Below, piece after piece: positions 1-11,867 of a DNA stretch of 64,000 nucleotides. Position 1 is the first letter of the stretch, and every line of letters starts with the position of its first letter. Made by a program: the position numbers and the translations under genes. The stretch is from contig JALMQS010000089.1 of NCBI GenBank assembly GCA_024734495.1, forward strand, positions 6,150,420-6,214,419, in the 5' to 3' direction. Source of the stretch: Forficula auricularia (Eukaryota; Arthropoda; Insecta; Dermaptera; Forficulidae). The notes below the pieces were generated by a model. That model was not told the DNA's origin. It was given only the letters and a program-made list of their open reading frames with translations, and searched no databases.

Positions 1-1951
1 TTTGACATTCTTAAACACGTCTCGCCAATTTTTCTCCACCCTCTCAATTCTTAAATATTTTTTCTTTTAATAACTCATACATAATTATGATATAAACTCC
101 CGTATATCGAATAAAATAAAAAATAAAATGAATAAAACCAGAATTAATTTAAATGAATGAAAACAGCACACTTTTCATTTAAGTTATTTTTTGCCTTAAT
201 TAGTTAATATTATATACATATGTTGGATTTGTATTCTTCATTAATCCCTATCGTGTGGGTTCACTGTGGCTTGTCGTGTTATGTCTAGGGTTTATCAAAT
301 AAAAGGTATTTATATAGGATAAAATATTTATTAACAGGTGGTAACATTCTATATACGGGGTTAAATAACAACTTTCACTTGAAGGGCGTTAATTGATAAA
401 ATGCTTACTAGTAATCGTAAATCGTTTTGAGAGACGTTATTCGTTTAGTAGTAGCTGATGGGGATGAATATATCGTGTCTTAATACGTTTGAATCTGAAC
501 CTCGTCTTCGTCTGTTTGTTGTCTGCTTGCAAGTGCAGCTAGGGCTCTGGGCTGACATGATCTTCTTAAGGGTAGTGGGGAGAAATATCACTTGACATTG
601 TAAATGGAAAATTCTATTTCGTATAACATTCGTTAATAACAATATTTGGAGAATTCACACACTTGTCATCATATTCTTGAATTTACGACGTATTTCCTTT
701 TGACATATTCTCAAAGGCTTTTAAGGGTCCAAGACTTACTTAATAAAGGGCGGCAAGGAGGGTCCCTCAATATATTCGATAGCAGGAAAAAAACCTTGCA
801 TTTGGGCTGCATATGAGCCTATTAAAAAAAAAAAAAAATCAGTCGAATAGAAAACCTCTTCCTTTTTTGAAGTCGGTTAAAAATCAAAACGATTTATTCT
901 CGCCTACATATATCTATTATGTATTCTTAATTGGAGGTTTATGTTAAATCCAAAAGAAATAGTGCTTGAATATTTTTTGTATCTCCGACTTGTCTTAAAA
1001 TAAATTGATTTCCATAGTTTTGATGAGGGCTACCAGCTCACATACTCATTTACTGTTTGAAAACCAAAAAGCATGAGTTGTAAATGGGCCTTTGGTCTCG
1101 TTGCTTTCAAAAGCATTTTTTTTTTGCAAAATTTACATATCGTTTTCATGTTTTTTGATCCTGGGATCTCTTTTTCAATTAATTCTTTAATATTTCAAGT
1201 TAGGAAAATAATTTCAACTAGAAATGTTAAATCAATAAATATAGAATAACATGTAAAATGAAAAACATGCGTTTTAATTGAAGTTACTAAATTGATGATG
1301 TTAAACTTGGTAGTACTTTAGATCACAATGCTTTTTTTTGGGAAAGGGTTTTTATTAATGGAAATTGGCCTTTTTTACACAAGAGTTTTTTTTTGTTGGG
1401 ATCTTATTTAGTTGAGGATCTTAAAGGCTCTGACAGACGGTCGAGCCTGCTTTTGTAGGATATGCATTCAAATAGAACGCTCTGTACTGCGGATTGCCTT
1501 TACAGGCGTAACAAGAACATTTCGTTGAAAAGACCTGGGGGCACATCGTGTTAGATTCGAACGGGCGTGTTCGATTCAAGCGGCCGAGTTATTCACTTAA
1601 TAAATAAATAAATAAACATTGTCCTCAGAACGAGCTTTCGACGAGCTTCTTTCTGTTCCCACGTTATCATAGGTATCGGAATTCAATCCAACACACAGAC
1701 TTAAAAAAATAATTACCTATAATAATAATATTAAAAAATACAAATATTTGTCAATATTGAAAACATTTATTTTAAACTACGACTTTTCAAAAGAAATTCT
1801 CCCTTTATCAATGGATTTTTTTTTTTAAATTAAAAAAAATATATTTTTTTTTTTAAGGTTGACTATGAGGTCATACTAATACACAATAAATAAAATCTAG
1901 ACGAATGAAATTTAAAATATTTTTTATTTAAAAAAACTATTCATTTTACTT
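1..1951. other. AT-rich stretch, no gene seen
   Basis: No reading frame here has recognisable content. It holds one copy of a dispersed motif with core GAAGTCGGTTAAAAA at 863-883, preceded by an A-run. A weak SINE-like stretch at about 1420-1617 has a B-box-like GTTCGATTC and ends in repeated AAAT units; I cannot confirm an A box. Confidence 0.5.
863..883 (+). repeat. dispersed T6-GAAGTCGG motif, copy 1
   Basis: Six T residues are followed by GAAGTCGGTTAAAAA, with a long A-run and an AACCTC-type spacer upstream. Near-identical blocks occur at 19056-19076 and 38088-38108 in the same orientation, so this is probably one end of a short interspersed element. Confidence 0.5.
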
Positions 1952-2033
1952 GGGTCTTGAGATTATCTTTTTGCGAGAAACGCTTAGCGCAGTGATCACA
2001 GACAAAAGGCTTTTCGCCTTTATGAATAGTTTC
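1952..2033 (-). pseudogene. C2H2 zinc-finger fragment
   Basis: The minus strand reads HKGEKPFVCDHCAKRF followed by SQKDNLK. This is one C2H2 finger with the typical GEKPF linker and both cysteines, but it is cut before the histidine pair. There is no start or continuing frame, so it is a scrap of a zinc-finger gene or of a zinc-finger-bearing transposon. Confidence 0.5.
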
Positions 2034-2070
2034 AAACAAATAATAAATAATATATATATACGGATATAGA
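2028..2070 (+). repeat. Penelope-associated tail sequence, copy 1
   Basis: TTTCAAACAAATAATAAATA followed by a TA repeat closely matches the stretch at 43370-43412 and, in part, 17350-17375. I take these as copies of one terminal tail, and the 43-kb copy lies among Penelope-like remains. Confidence 0.4.
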
Positions 2071-2071
2071 G

Positions 2072-3422
2072 GCGACTTTGGGTCATTGGCTAGAGTGTCG
2101 GGTCGCTGACTCTTGAAAAACAGAAAACAGGTTTTTGTTCTTGTAACTTTTCCTGTAAATTAAATAATCGAAAACATCTTAAAAATCAACAACTCAATGC
2201 ACTTAACACTGATTATTCTAAATAAACCTTAAATATCTAAAATATATGAAAAAAGCATTACAAAACTACCCATCATATGAGCAGAACATAAAACAAATTA
2301 TAAACACATAAATCCACTTCAACATAGGACTTAAATGGCCCTATTATGCAAACTTCACTCAAATACAACGGGTTTAAAGGTCAAAGGTTCCTTGACTCAG
2401 AACACCATGTTGGTTGGACTAGATTCAATGGGATCAGGTGCTGAATCCTCCTGCAGAGCAATGGCAAACTTCTCAGAGTGTAAATTTCTGGTAACAACGA
2501 TCATACATTCAGGAACATGGATTAAAGCTGGTACCTCTGACACATAAGAAACAACAGCACTCAGCTGATTAATAAATGGAAAAGACCATTCCCATCAGGA
2601 GCTAGTCTGCAGTTTTCAGAAGGAGACTCCTCTCTGTTCGGTACCATATATTTCAACATATTAATGGGATGACACCAGAACATAACAGCAGATCAAACAA
2701 TAATTCTCAAGTAGGCAGAAACTTAATTTCAATATTTCATGAAAACTCAAATTGGTTTTTGTAGAATTCAAAATCACATGCCATCTTCATTTAGAAAAAA
2801 AAAAAAAAAATAGGTACAATGGAACATTTGATTGCTCGAAACAAAGCAATTGTACTAATTGTTCAGACCTGAGTTGATTTTCTGATTCAATGGATAACAA
2901 ATATATTCATTAAAGGACATTTAATTGATCTGATTATTCTGAGCAATGGTTCAATTCAACCATTTTAAAGGAATCATTTAGCTGTGGTTACATTCTTCAG
3001 AGCAACAGATTACAGAACAGACATCAATTAAAATTCTACGAATGCATCTCTTGGTTTCACCTTCGTCTATTGATTTGAAAATATTCTGAGTTCAAGGTGA
3101 AGATAGTATGGGTGACTGTGAAAGTGCTCACAAAAGCTGTCCAAATAAATTTGTTTCCAAAGAACTGTACATGCATGTCACAGAAGGTTAAAGACTCTGT
3201 CCATTCTCTTTTTTCAAGCGCTTTGTAAACGATGCGGGAATATAGCGCTTCATCATATAAAAAGTAGATTCTCGGCACTGCAATCCAGCAAGTCTGCATT
3301 CAACTCATGGAGCCGTCAGTTGTTTCTAAAGAGCAGTTCTGAAACACTCTTTCTCGTGTTTTGAAACTTGATGTTAGATTTAACGACGCCTATGGCAGAA
3401 ACGTCTTCATATTAATGTTTCT
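2072..3422. other. no supported gene
   Basis: Several frames of 60-80 codons occur on both strands, but none shows a domain. A degraded extension of the neighbouring Tc1-like remnant may reach into 3057-3422. Confidence 0.4.
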
Positions 3423-3423
3423 C

Positions 3424-4086
3424 TAGATTGTACTCTGAGGCTCTGTGTGTGTTTGCACAGAGCAGAGATTCAATCTATCAGAAGCACTTTTGGAAACAGT
3501 AAATTTTTGGTAGTATGCAAGTGGGCAAGCGGACTTCGTATGCCTTGACAAGCGGGCATGTACTCCTAGGGATAAACTAGATGCTTTCATTGTTTCCAAG
3601 GGTACTAACTGCTTTGAACTCACAGAGGTGCATCATGGAGGAGATTGTAACTGTTTTTGTTGAAGCTTTTCGGCAGGTGAACTAGTGCTTTGCAATCTTT
3701 GTGCAATGATAAATCTTTTGCATATTAAACGTCCACTCTTTGAAAGTAAATATGATGCCTTTCAGCATGCTCTGAGAAACATCTGCTGTGTGCCCTCTTC
3801 AACGAAGCAATGAATCACATCAAACAGTTACCTGTGAGGGCTGTTTGTGGATTGTTTGAAACTGGAAATCTCCCATCTGTTGGATTTCGTATGCTAGGAG
3901 CGGGAACTGCATTGCAAGGCATCCAGAATGATTCACCAGTCTCTGTGACGTCTTTCATCCATTCACAGAACCAGTGGATTGATTCATTCCTAGCCTCTGA
4001 GCAATCGTTGTTTGATTTAAACCTTCCTCGCGTAATGTTACCACTCGAATAGCAGTTTCTTCAGAATAATTACCCTTACGGGGCAT
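3424..4086 (-). pseudogene. Tc1-like transposase remnant (N-terminal half)
   Basis: Starting from an ATG at 4086, the minus strand reads MPRKGNYSEETAIRVVTLRE and then TIAQRLGMNQS. That is the paired-type helix-turn-helix DNA-binding domain typical of Tc1-family transposases. After this the frame shifts. Patches such as RRHRD and GVHARLSRH then follow in the order expected for the second helix-turn-helix and the region before the catalytic core. No DDE residues or inverted repeats are visible. It is a dead, truncated copy of a different family from the better preserved Tc1 element at 10175-11825. Confidence 0.55.
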
Positions 4087-5238
4087 GTTAATTTTTAAAA
4101 GTATAAAAATAAAATAGAACTTAAAAAACTAAATGTGTAGGGCAGGAAAATTACACTAAAAACATTGATTGGGAAGAACTGAATAATGAGTGTTTTATTA
4201 AGAAGTTGTTTAATTTAATTCGTTTAATGTTTAGTCTCTTATTTCTCCTTTAGTCAGAGTTCATTTGCGACGATAATAAGTAAATATAAAATAAATATAT
4301 AATTTAAAATGAAAAATTGTTTTTATAATTCAAATTACGAACATTTTATTACATTTTTAAATTTTATGCAATACTTTTGTCCAGCAGTTTATATTTATGT
4401 ATTCATTTCCTCCGAAAATCAAAAATCGAATTAAAATGTTATAGTCCAGTCATTTAGTTCTAAAAAAAAGAGGTTACCTGGAAAGTTTTCCATGAGTTCT
4501 GAAAATTGGTAATTTTATAGATTTCGATGTGCTCTTTCCACCTCGAATCTTTGCCGTTCGCGCCGCTATATTGGAAAAGTGGCGCCTAAAAGCAGTTTTT
4601 TGACAATATCTCCTTTCCGACTCATTTCACGATAAAAATATATTTATTTACAAAATGAAACTAGAGAAAATTTCCTACCATTTATGTAATAACCTTTTTT
4701 TGCGTGTGGACAAGAAATTTTTATTGTTTTTTTTTCTGCTGTCCACTTTTTTAGGCCATTTCAATAAATCTACAAACAATTTTTTGAATGAATTTATTAC
4801 TCACTTATCACACCACTTGTTGCAAATTTACAATTAATTAAAAAAAAAATCTGCCAGTTATGTCCTACCACAAGCCCCGTAAAGAAATTTCGTTCCAAAG
4901 AAAATAAATTAAATCAATATTAAGTTATATTTTGTCGATAGAGATAAGGCTGAAAAAATATTATTGTTTAAACTGCCACCCTAATAAACATATAATCAGA
5001 GAGAACAATAAATTATTCGTCGAACAAAGATACTAATACCTACCCCACCTAGTAATTACAGGCTGCAGTGGAATAGGTGTACACTGTACACTGTATAGGC
5101 AGTTTTTCTTTATATGTATACTTGTAAGAGGTGCCTTGATGAATATTTTTTTTACATTACTTTCCAGTGAGAGTTCTGCAGAGATCTGAACCAGTGATAG
5201 CCAGAGGATGCTATGTCTGGACTATTCGGTGGCTGCAT
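4087..5238. other. AT-rich stretch, no gene seen
   Basis: Homopolymer-rich sequence with no coding frame or repeat structure that I can support. Confidence 0.5.
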
Positions 5239-6338
5239 TAAAACTTCCCAACCAAGCTTATTTATTTACATCTGGTTTTCCCTATCTCCATTCATAAAAT
5301 ATTTTGAGTATATTCCGTCAAAATTTAAAATGTAATGGCTTAAATGAATGAATAATAAATAATATGCACATTTAACAAAAATATGCATAGAAAGGTATAT
5401 ATATGCAAAATTAAATAGATGTTAATTAACTTTTATTCAGTGATTTGTTTCGCCCAGATACGAAAGGATTCTCATGTCACTTTGATATTAACCAATATGC
5501 ATTTTGCATATAATCCGCCTAGTGATCAGGTTTCATTCGTCCGCGAACATATTTACTGGCCTTTACTTCCTCGAAATAGATTCCAAATTCCTTCTCGAAA
5601 TTTTGGAATTTCTATTTCTTTTCGATTTTCCTTTAGGCGTTATTGCCCTCATAGTCATCAGGAGCAATTTTGTCGCCATTTCTGTAACACATGAAACAGA
5701 TTCTAGGGTTATTCTTCCTGGTATCCCGACCATCGGGGGAATACCGTAAATTTCTTCCTCTATCCTGAAAATTTCACCAAAAAATTTCAACGTTTATGTG
5801 CCTTAATGGGTTAAAACTTCCCAACCAAGCTCTCTCAATTATTTACATCTGGTTTTCCCTATTTCCATTCATAAAATCTTTTGAATATATTCCGTCAAAA
5901 TTTAAAATGTAATGGCTTAAATGAATGAATAATAAATAATATGGACATTTAACAAAAATATGCATAAAAAAGGTAAATATATATGCAAAATATGCAAAAT
6001 TCCATTGGTGTTAATCAGCTTTTATTCAGTGATTGTTTCGCCCAGATACGAAAGGATTCTCATTTCACTTTGATATTAACCAATAAGCATTTTGCTTATA
6101 ATAATCCGCCGAGTGATCAGTTTTCATTCGTCCGTGAACATATTTATTGCCCCTATTTTCTCCAAATATGGTAGTTTACAAGTTCCTTCTCGAAATTTTG
6201 GAATTTCTATTTCTTTTCGATTTTTCTTTAGGCGTTATTGCCCTCATAATCACCGTAACAAATGAAACAGATTCTAGGGTTATTCTTCCTGGTATCCCGA
6301 CCATCGGGGGATTTATTGTCTACCGTAAATTTCTTCCA
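5239..6338 (+). repeat. tandem duplication, 2 x ~525 bp
   Basis: Copy 1 (5239-5758) and copy 2 (5812-6338) both run from AAAACTTCCCAACCAAGC to TACCGTAAATTTCTTCC. They differ by scattered substitutions and by indels, including loss of about 20 bp before the CCCGACCATCGGGGG block in copy 2. Both contain the same short minus-strand frame with PDGRDTRKNNPRICF, which suggests a duplicated fragment of an unidentified coding element. Confidence 0.75.
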
Positions 6339-6362
6339 CTACAGTTAGACTGTGGTCGGATT

Positions 6363-6686
6363 CTAGTATATCTCGATATCGTTCCATAACTCTACGTATG
6401 GAATTATTTCAACCCTTACCCCTCCCGGATTGTTTCTCATTAACTGGTTCACTACTGTTTCCCAAGTTTTCTTAAAAATCCTCCTTTTGTCTCTATGTTT
6501 AGTAGTTTCAATTCCGTAAATCCATTTAACTCTCTTGCCATCTTGATCCAATCTATTTGTCCTTTTTCCGAATAGGCATGAAGACTGATTTTGAAATACT
6601 GTGCCATAATGTTGGAAATTATCTATTATTTCCAAAAAATATCTCATTTTTGCAGATAATAAAGGATTCGTACAAAAAATCGCCAT
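6363..6686 (-). other. orphan 107-codon frame
   Basis: An open minus-strand frame rich in Lys, Arg and Asn lies directly beside the duplicated block at 5239-6338. I recognise no domain, signal peptide or membrane segment. It may be another part of the coding element whose fragments fill the duplication. There is no evidence that it is expressed. Confidence 0.15.
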
Positions 6687-6879
6687 TTTAATTCCAAGTT
6701 TTAAATTCCTGCATCAACACCCCCTGGGATCTCACAGTTGCTGTGACCCCACACCAGATTTAGTTGAACTTCTCAACAGTGTCAAATGTGTTATTCGTGC
6801 AATAATTTTAGTTATTTTGTGAATTAGATATATGAATTTTAAAGTAATACATCCATATATGGTTCTTTATGGTCGGGGT

Positions 6880-7016
6880 ATACTTACCTGGCGCAGGGGT
6901 TACCATGATCATGAAAGTGGTTCCCTCATGGCGAGACATGTCCATTGCACTTCGGACGGGTTGACCCGTGCGATTGCCCCAAATGTGGGCAACTCTAGCG
7001 CTTAATTTTTAGTAGT
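6880..7016 (+). ncRNA. U1 snRNA, 3'-truncated copy (probable pseudogene)
   Basis: It begins exactly at ATACTTACCTGG, the U1 5' end that pairs with 5' splice sites. Stem-loop I, the CATTGCACTTCGG region of stem-loop II and the central junction follow, and then AATTTTTAG at 7004-7012, the Sm-binding site. Functional U1 is about 164 nt and ends in stem-loop IV. Here the sequence switches at about 7016 to an antisense 18S rRNA fragment, so stem-loop IV is missing. Upstream I see no clear snRNA promoter element. A retro-copied, chimeric pseudogene is the most likely reading. Confidence 0.85.
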
Positions 7017-7128
7017 CCTTATTAAGACTTTTACTTTTTCTAAATGATCAAGTTTGGTCTTTGGTCATCTTTCTAGTAGCATAATGTGAATAAGGGTATC
7101 GCGCACCAGTCCGAAGACCTAAATCATT

Positions 7129-7174
<46 letters not shown>

Positions 7175-7230
7175 ATCAACGCGAGCTTATGACTCGCTCT
7201 TACTGGGAATACTGGGAGAAAATTGTTCAT
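7017..7230 (-). rRNA. 18S rRNA 3'-end fragment (pseudogene)
   Basis: The minus strand carries GTACACACCGCCCGTCGC (complement of 7141-7158), the near-universal decoding-site helix sequence of small-subunit rRNA. It is flanked by CAGTAAGAGCGAGTCATAAG upstream and AACTTGATCATTTAG plus AAGTAAAAGTCTTA downstream, in the order of the last ~200 nt of 18S. Changes at invariant sites (for example in the GTCGTAACAAGG motif) show it is not functional. It abuts the U1 copy tail to tail, and a run of nine A follows at 7253-7261. Confidence 0.9.
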
Positions 7231-7261
7231 CTCTAATCTTAACATTATTTAGAAAAAAAAA

Positions 7262-8058
7262 TTAATGTTCGTTCGTAAGACACATTTTTCTTTTTATAAT
7301 GTTCATGCCTCATTGCTGGATTTAAAAAGTGTAACTGATATTCTTGATTTATTATTGCTTATTGCAGAAAGTTACCTTCATACAACTTGATAATTTTAAG
7401 ATACTGAATAATTAATTATTATTTCAAAGGAGTTAACACACAATTTCTTATGACAAGCACTTAAATAATTAGATCGTGGAAAGTCAAGAGAAAACCCATA
7501 TATCTATATTACCTATTTGATCGCAATCGCAATCCTTCCTTTCTTCCGATTTTAGTTACTAAATAAATATTATTTTATTTCTCAAGTATTGTATGTACAG
7601 ATAATTTAATCATAATATTTATCTTTAATATAATTTAGAGGTGTAAATCACTGTATCGATGTTTTTATAAAACCCATTGAATCATGGAATGGAAGATTTA
7701 TTTCAATTCATCAGCGATTAGCTGATCCCCTGATATGGTCCACTTGACAATGAATAAAGCGTTGTTAATACGTGAATTCGAGTAATAATCTCCCGTCCAA
7801 AAAAATATTACCTACTCGTCAAATTTGTTTATATATTTGAGATAGATTGGAAAGATAAAAAAAGCCTTGTGGGCTGTATTAATTTATTGTGATAGGGATA
7901 GGGAGCATTTTGGCAGGAGGGTGCTTAGTACTGAGGCGGGGGTTCTTTTGCGGGTCGATACCGCGGGGGCGGCAGATCGGGGGGCGGCAGTGCGGCAGCG
8001 ACCCGGCCACCCACCATACCTGCCAGTCCTTCTCAAAATCACCTCACTATAATTATTT
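7262..8058. other. no supported gene
   Basis: AT-rich sequence with a GC-rich patch at about 7930-8030 that opens short frames on the + strand. None has recognisable content. Confidence 0.4.
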
Positions 8059-8368
8059 CATGTTACAAGAAATTAACTCTCGTAGTTTTATCTCCTTGGA
8101 AATAATTTCCCTTTTCTCTCTGAATTGTGGAGACAAATCATTTTCAAGCTTTGAGTTAAATACTAGGGGTTTTCAGGGGGTCCGGGCCCCTCCCAAAATC
8201 TACTATACCAGATGTCTGCAACATTTTTTGGCTGCGGGTTAAAATCCACCAAAATGTGAAAACAGTCTTTAGATAAATAGTTCTATTGAATATATAATAA
8301 CAATTTGTTGTATTATATCCAATGAGTTATAATAAATATTTTTTTTATTTAAACAAAAGATAAATGCA

Positions 8369-8416
<48 letters not shown>

Positions 8417-9025
8417 AGAGTTAAATGAGTATATTTTCGTTTGAATATCTCGAAAAAAGTACCTTTAGAAACCTCTTTTCGAAGGGTAGTTAATGATAAG
8501 GGGGACCCTTATCAACTTTATTGAAAATTTCTAGGGGAAAAAAATATTAATTTTCAAAAAACTAAACTCATTTTAAATAGAAAATTTTATAAAGAGTTAA
8601 ATGAGTATATTTTCGTTTGAATATCTCGAAAAAAATACCTTTAGAAACCTCATTTCGAAGGGTAGTTAATGATAAGGGGGGACCCTTATCAACTTTATTG
8701 AACTATATTCTTTCATGTTACAAGAAATTAACCCCCGTAAGTTTTATTTCCTTGAAAATAATTTCCCTTTTCTCTGAATTGTGGAGACAAATCATTTTCA
8801 AGCTTCGCGTTAAATACTAGGGGTTTTCAGGGGGTCCGGGCCCCTCCCAAAATCCACTATACCAGGTGTCTGCAACCTTTTTTGGCTGCGGGTCAAAATC
8901 CACCAAAATGTGAAAACAGTCTTTAGATAAATAATTCTATTGAATATATAATAACAATTTGTATTATATGCAATGAGTTATAATAAAGAGTTTTTTTATT
9001 TAATCAAAACATAAATGCACTTATA
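8059..9025 (+). repeat. P-Q-Q-P duplicated block
   Basis: Block P (8059-8371 and 8714-9025) starts CATGTTACAAGAAATTAA and includes GGGGGTCCGGGCCCCTCCC. Block Q (8416-8524 and 8592-8701) starts AAGAGTTAAATGAGTATA. The order P-Q-Q-P, with a TA microsatellite after the first P, points to local duplication of about 655 bp. The second P runs on into a longer hAT-type element, and the first P contains only the start of that element. Confidence 0.75.
8372..8413 (+). repeat. (TA)n microsatellite
   Basis: Uninterrupted TA dinucleotides for about 42 bp at the end of the first P block. Confidence 0.95.
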
Positions 9026-9513
9026 TTTATTTTTATAGTGTGTAAATGTCAGCTTAGCCATACTATTGATGTACTTTCATCGATTGCAATGCTAATTACA
9101 TCATTAAAATATCATTTTTGACTTGTGGGTCAATACTTTTGGACATATCTTCAATGAGAAGATGAACTGTTCTAGTTGATGGTGGCATTCAATTAATTTT
9201 CTCATTTTTTTTTTTTTATTTCCGAAGTCATTAAATAGATTTTTAAGACATTTTATGAATGCATTTTTCAATCATCTTTAAGCGGTTTTTCCTTGCTACC
9301 AATTCTAACAGCTGCAACAAAACTGGTAGATGTAACCTAATTATGGCTGGTAACAAGACTTTTTTTTAAATTTTTCTTTTCCAGTAAATCAAAATATGTA
9401 TGTATAAATGCTAATACCATTATTGCAAAATATTGAAAGATTACAGGTGATTTTTTCACCAAACTCAAAATGGGTCACTTGGTGACCCGCGGGTCATAGG
9501 TTGCCGACCCCTG
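8863..9513. mobile_element. non-autonomous hAT-like element
   Basis: The left end CAGGTGTCTGCAACC and the complement of the right end CAGGGGTCGGCAACC form imperfect terminal inverted repeats of the CAGGGGTC type used by hAT families. The element is about 650 bp and shows no transposase. No 8-bp target duplication is visible, which suggests age or end rearrangement. A second start of the same family lies at about 8203, and a right half at 11868-12250. Confidence 0.55.
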
Positions 9514-10174
9514 TTTTAAATTTAGGCTTTATTAAACGTAGATACATAAAAATAACAGAAGTTAATAATAATAAAAAACAATATGCAGCCATGGATATAA
9601 TCATTAATTGATATAAATTTTCATTGAAAAATTAACCTTTGCTCCATGGATGTTAACCGGTTCATGTATCAAATTCAACGCGTTCGACAACCAAAAAAAT
9701 GTGTGGCACAGCCTCTGGTTTCATTCTCTTACTATCTCCCATAAGTTTGATTTGTGTATAGTTTTCCATATCATTTTTCAAATCAAAATGATCTTCATAA
9801 ACATACATTATTCATTTATTAAAAACATTGTATCTGTAGCGCCATCTTGTATCTGTAGCGCCCCTTTAATGTACAATTTTAGACCAAATTATTTACATAA
9901 AAATTAATTAATATAATACAAAAAACAAATCAACAAAAAGAGAAAATGCTAATATAACAAACAAGCAAAAAAAGAAAAAATAGTATTATTGCTCTTAGGT
10001 ACAATGCAATTATAATTTTTGGATAGATCTTTATGCATATGTATATATGTATACTTAGATTTCTTATCTGATAGATCTCTTCAACAAGCCTTTATCCAAA
10101 TATTTCGCATTTTTGTATTTTTAGGAACACTAATAAATATTTTTGTTGTATTTTTTTTTCGAAGTATTATTGTA
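9514..10174. other. no supported gene
   Basis: AT-rich sequence. TTAGGTACAATGCAAT at about 9996-10011 recurs just right of the Tc1 element at 11829-11843, so the Tc1 copy sits inside or beside another repeat. Confidence 0.4.
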
Positions 10175-11825
10175 CACTCGGGAGCAGCTAAATCGACTCA
10201 ACTTCTCTAAGCGCGCATACAAAGTCGTTTTTTCTTTTAAATGGCTAAGCCGATATTTATAAAATAAATATATCTTTAAAGCTTATTTATTTAGCTTTAC
10301 ATTGATATCAATGTCAAACAAATCGGCTCATTACTTTTTAAATTATGTGATCTGAATGACAATGAAAGGAAAAAAGGATGTAAAGGAAAGGAAAAGTAGG
10401 GATGTTCAAAATTAAAATTAAATTGACATTTTAAACATAACAAAGAAAATTTATTTTCTTAATAATTTGTGTTACCCTAGCTTTTATAACAGCCCGCATG
10501 CGATCCTGCATCGACCTGATGAGTTTTTTATAAAATCTTGAGGATGCCTTCCCATTCATCTAACAAGGCTGTCTTAAGCTCATCAATGGTCGAAGGTACC
10601 GAATTTCTGACTCGAACCCTTTGTTTGAGGTGGTCCCACATATGTTCGATGGGATTCATGTCTGGGCTGAGGCGCTGGCCACTCCATGGTGTGGATAGCG
10701 ACTTCAGTCATGTATTGCCGAGTGTACCATCGCAGCGTGGCACCGGGCATTATCATGCATCAGTAAAAAATTTTCCCCAATAAATCCTTTATATGGAACA
10801 ACATGATGCAGGAGAATGTCAGCAATGTAACGGTCAGCTGTATAGACCCCCTCTCCGGCCTCCACCAGGCACAAAAACAATATCTGTTTTTCCCTCCAGA
10901 GAAACGCCACCCCAAATCATGCCGGAACCACCACCATATGACACTGTTTGAGAGAAACAGCATTGAGAAAATCGCTCTACCTGACGCCTGTAGACCCGAC
11001 TTCTCCTGTCACTGCCATGAATGCACACTCTACACTCATCTGTGAATAGGGCAGCCCGCCATTGGTCGATACTCCAGGTGAGATGCTCTCGAGCAAATTG
11101 AAGTCGAGCTTGACTGTGACGTGAGGTTAATTTTGGTCCAGAGGCAGGTCTTCTGCAAGTGAGGTTGGCTTCCTTCAAGCGTCTTCTGACTGTCCACGCG
11201 ACTGACAGCCAGACCTCGAGCTTCTCTCAGCTGCTGCTGGACATCGACACCAGTGAGGTGGCGGTTTCGGAGGAGACGTCGTGACGATAAAACGTTCATC
11301 CCCTCTCAGACGTGCACCGGCGGCGGCGGGACATTTGGTCTCCGAGTGAAGGCACCAGTCTCCTGAAGCGCTTCTGTAGACCCTTGAGACAGTAGACTGA
11401 CTTAAGTTCAATTGACGAGCGACTTCTCTTTGAGTGAGGCTCTGTTCCAACAGAGCAACAACTTGAGCGGCAACTTCTGGCTTAGTATCCATGATTTTCT
11501 GAAAACAATTGTGTCAATTTGCGTAGATGTGTTCAGGTCAATTGCTGAAAATCGATTAATAAGAATAATTGGTTACATTGGTTTTATAGGAAATTGTAAC
11601 TAACAAGTAGCGGCAACTAGGAACAGCAATTTTTCCAGTTCAGCCATTCGGATCACATAATTTAAAAAGTAATAAGCCGATTTGCTTGAAATTGATATCA
11701 ATGTAAAGCTAAATAAATAAGCTTTAAAGATATATTTATTTTATAAATATCGGCTTGGCCATTTAAAAGAAAAACGACTTTGTATGCGCGCTTAGAGGTT
11801 GAGTCGATTTAGCTGCTCCCGAGTG
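10175..11825 (-). mobile_element. Tc1-like DNA transposon with ~185-bp terminal inverted repeats
   Basis: The left end CACTCGGGAGCAGCTAAATC (from 10175) is the reverse complement of the right end (to 11825). The inverted similarity runs about 185 bp inward on each side, with few mismatches, to CATAATTTAAAAAGTAAT. TA dinucleotides at 10173-10174 and 11826-11827 are the target duplication. The total is 1651 bp, a normal Tc1 size, but with unusually long inverted repeats. It encloses a broken DD34E transposase on the minus strand. Confidence 0.92.
10431..11492 (-). pseudogene. Tc1-like transposase, frameshifted
   Basis: The start at 11492 (MDTKPEVAAQVVALLEQSL) leads into a helix-turn-helix with REVARQLNLSQSTVSRVYR. 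A second DNA-binding region contains RNRHLTGVDVQQQL. The catalytic core has LFTDECRVCIHGSD (first Asp), GGGSGMIWGGVSL, LLMHDNARCHAA (second Asp) and LSPDMNPIEHMWDHLK (the Glu of DD34E). Tc1-family transposases cut and paste DNA at TA sites in the nucleus. At least three frame changes (near 11175, 10870 and 10730, and again near the C-terminus) make this copy inactive, although every catalytic residue is still readable. Confidence 0.9.
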
Positions 11826-11867
11826 TATTTAGGTACAATGCAATAATAATTTATTTTCAATCCTAAG

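Noticed and set aside
7048..7245. 65-codon minus-strand frame
   Set aside because: It is read through the 18S rRNA fragment and is not coding.
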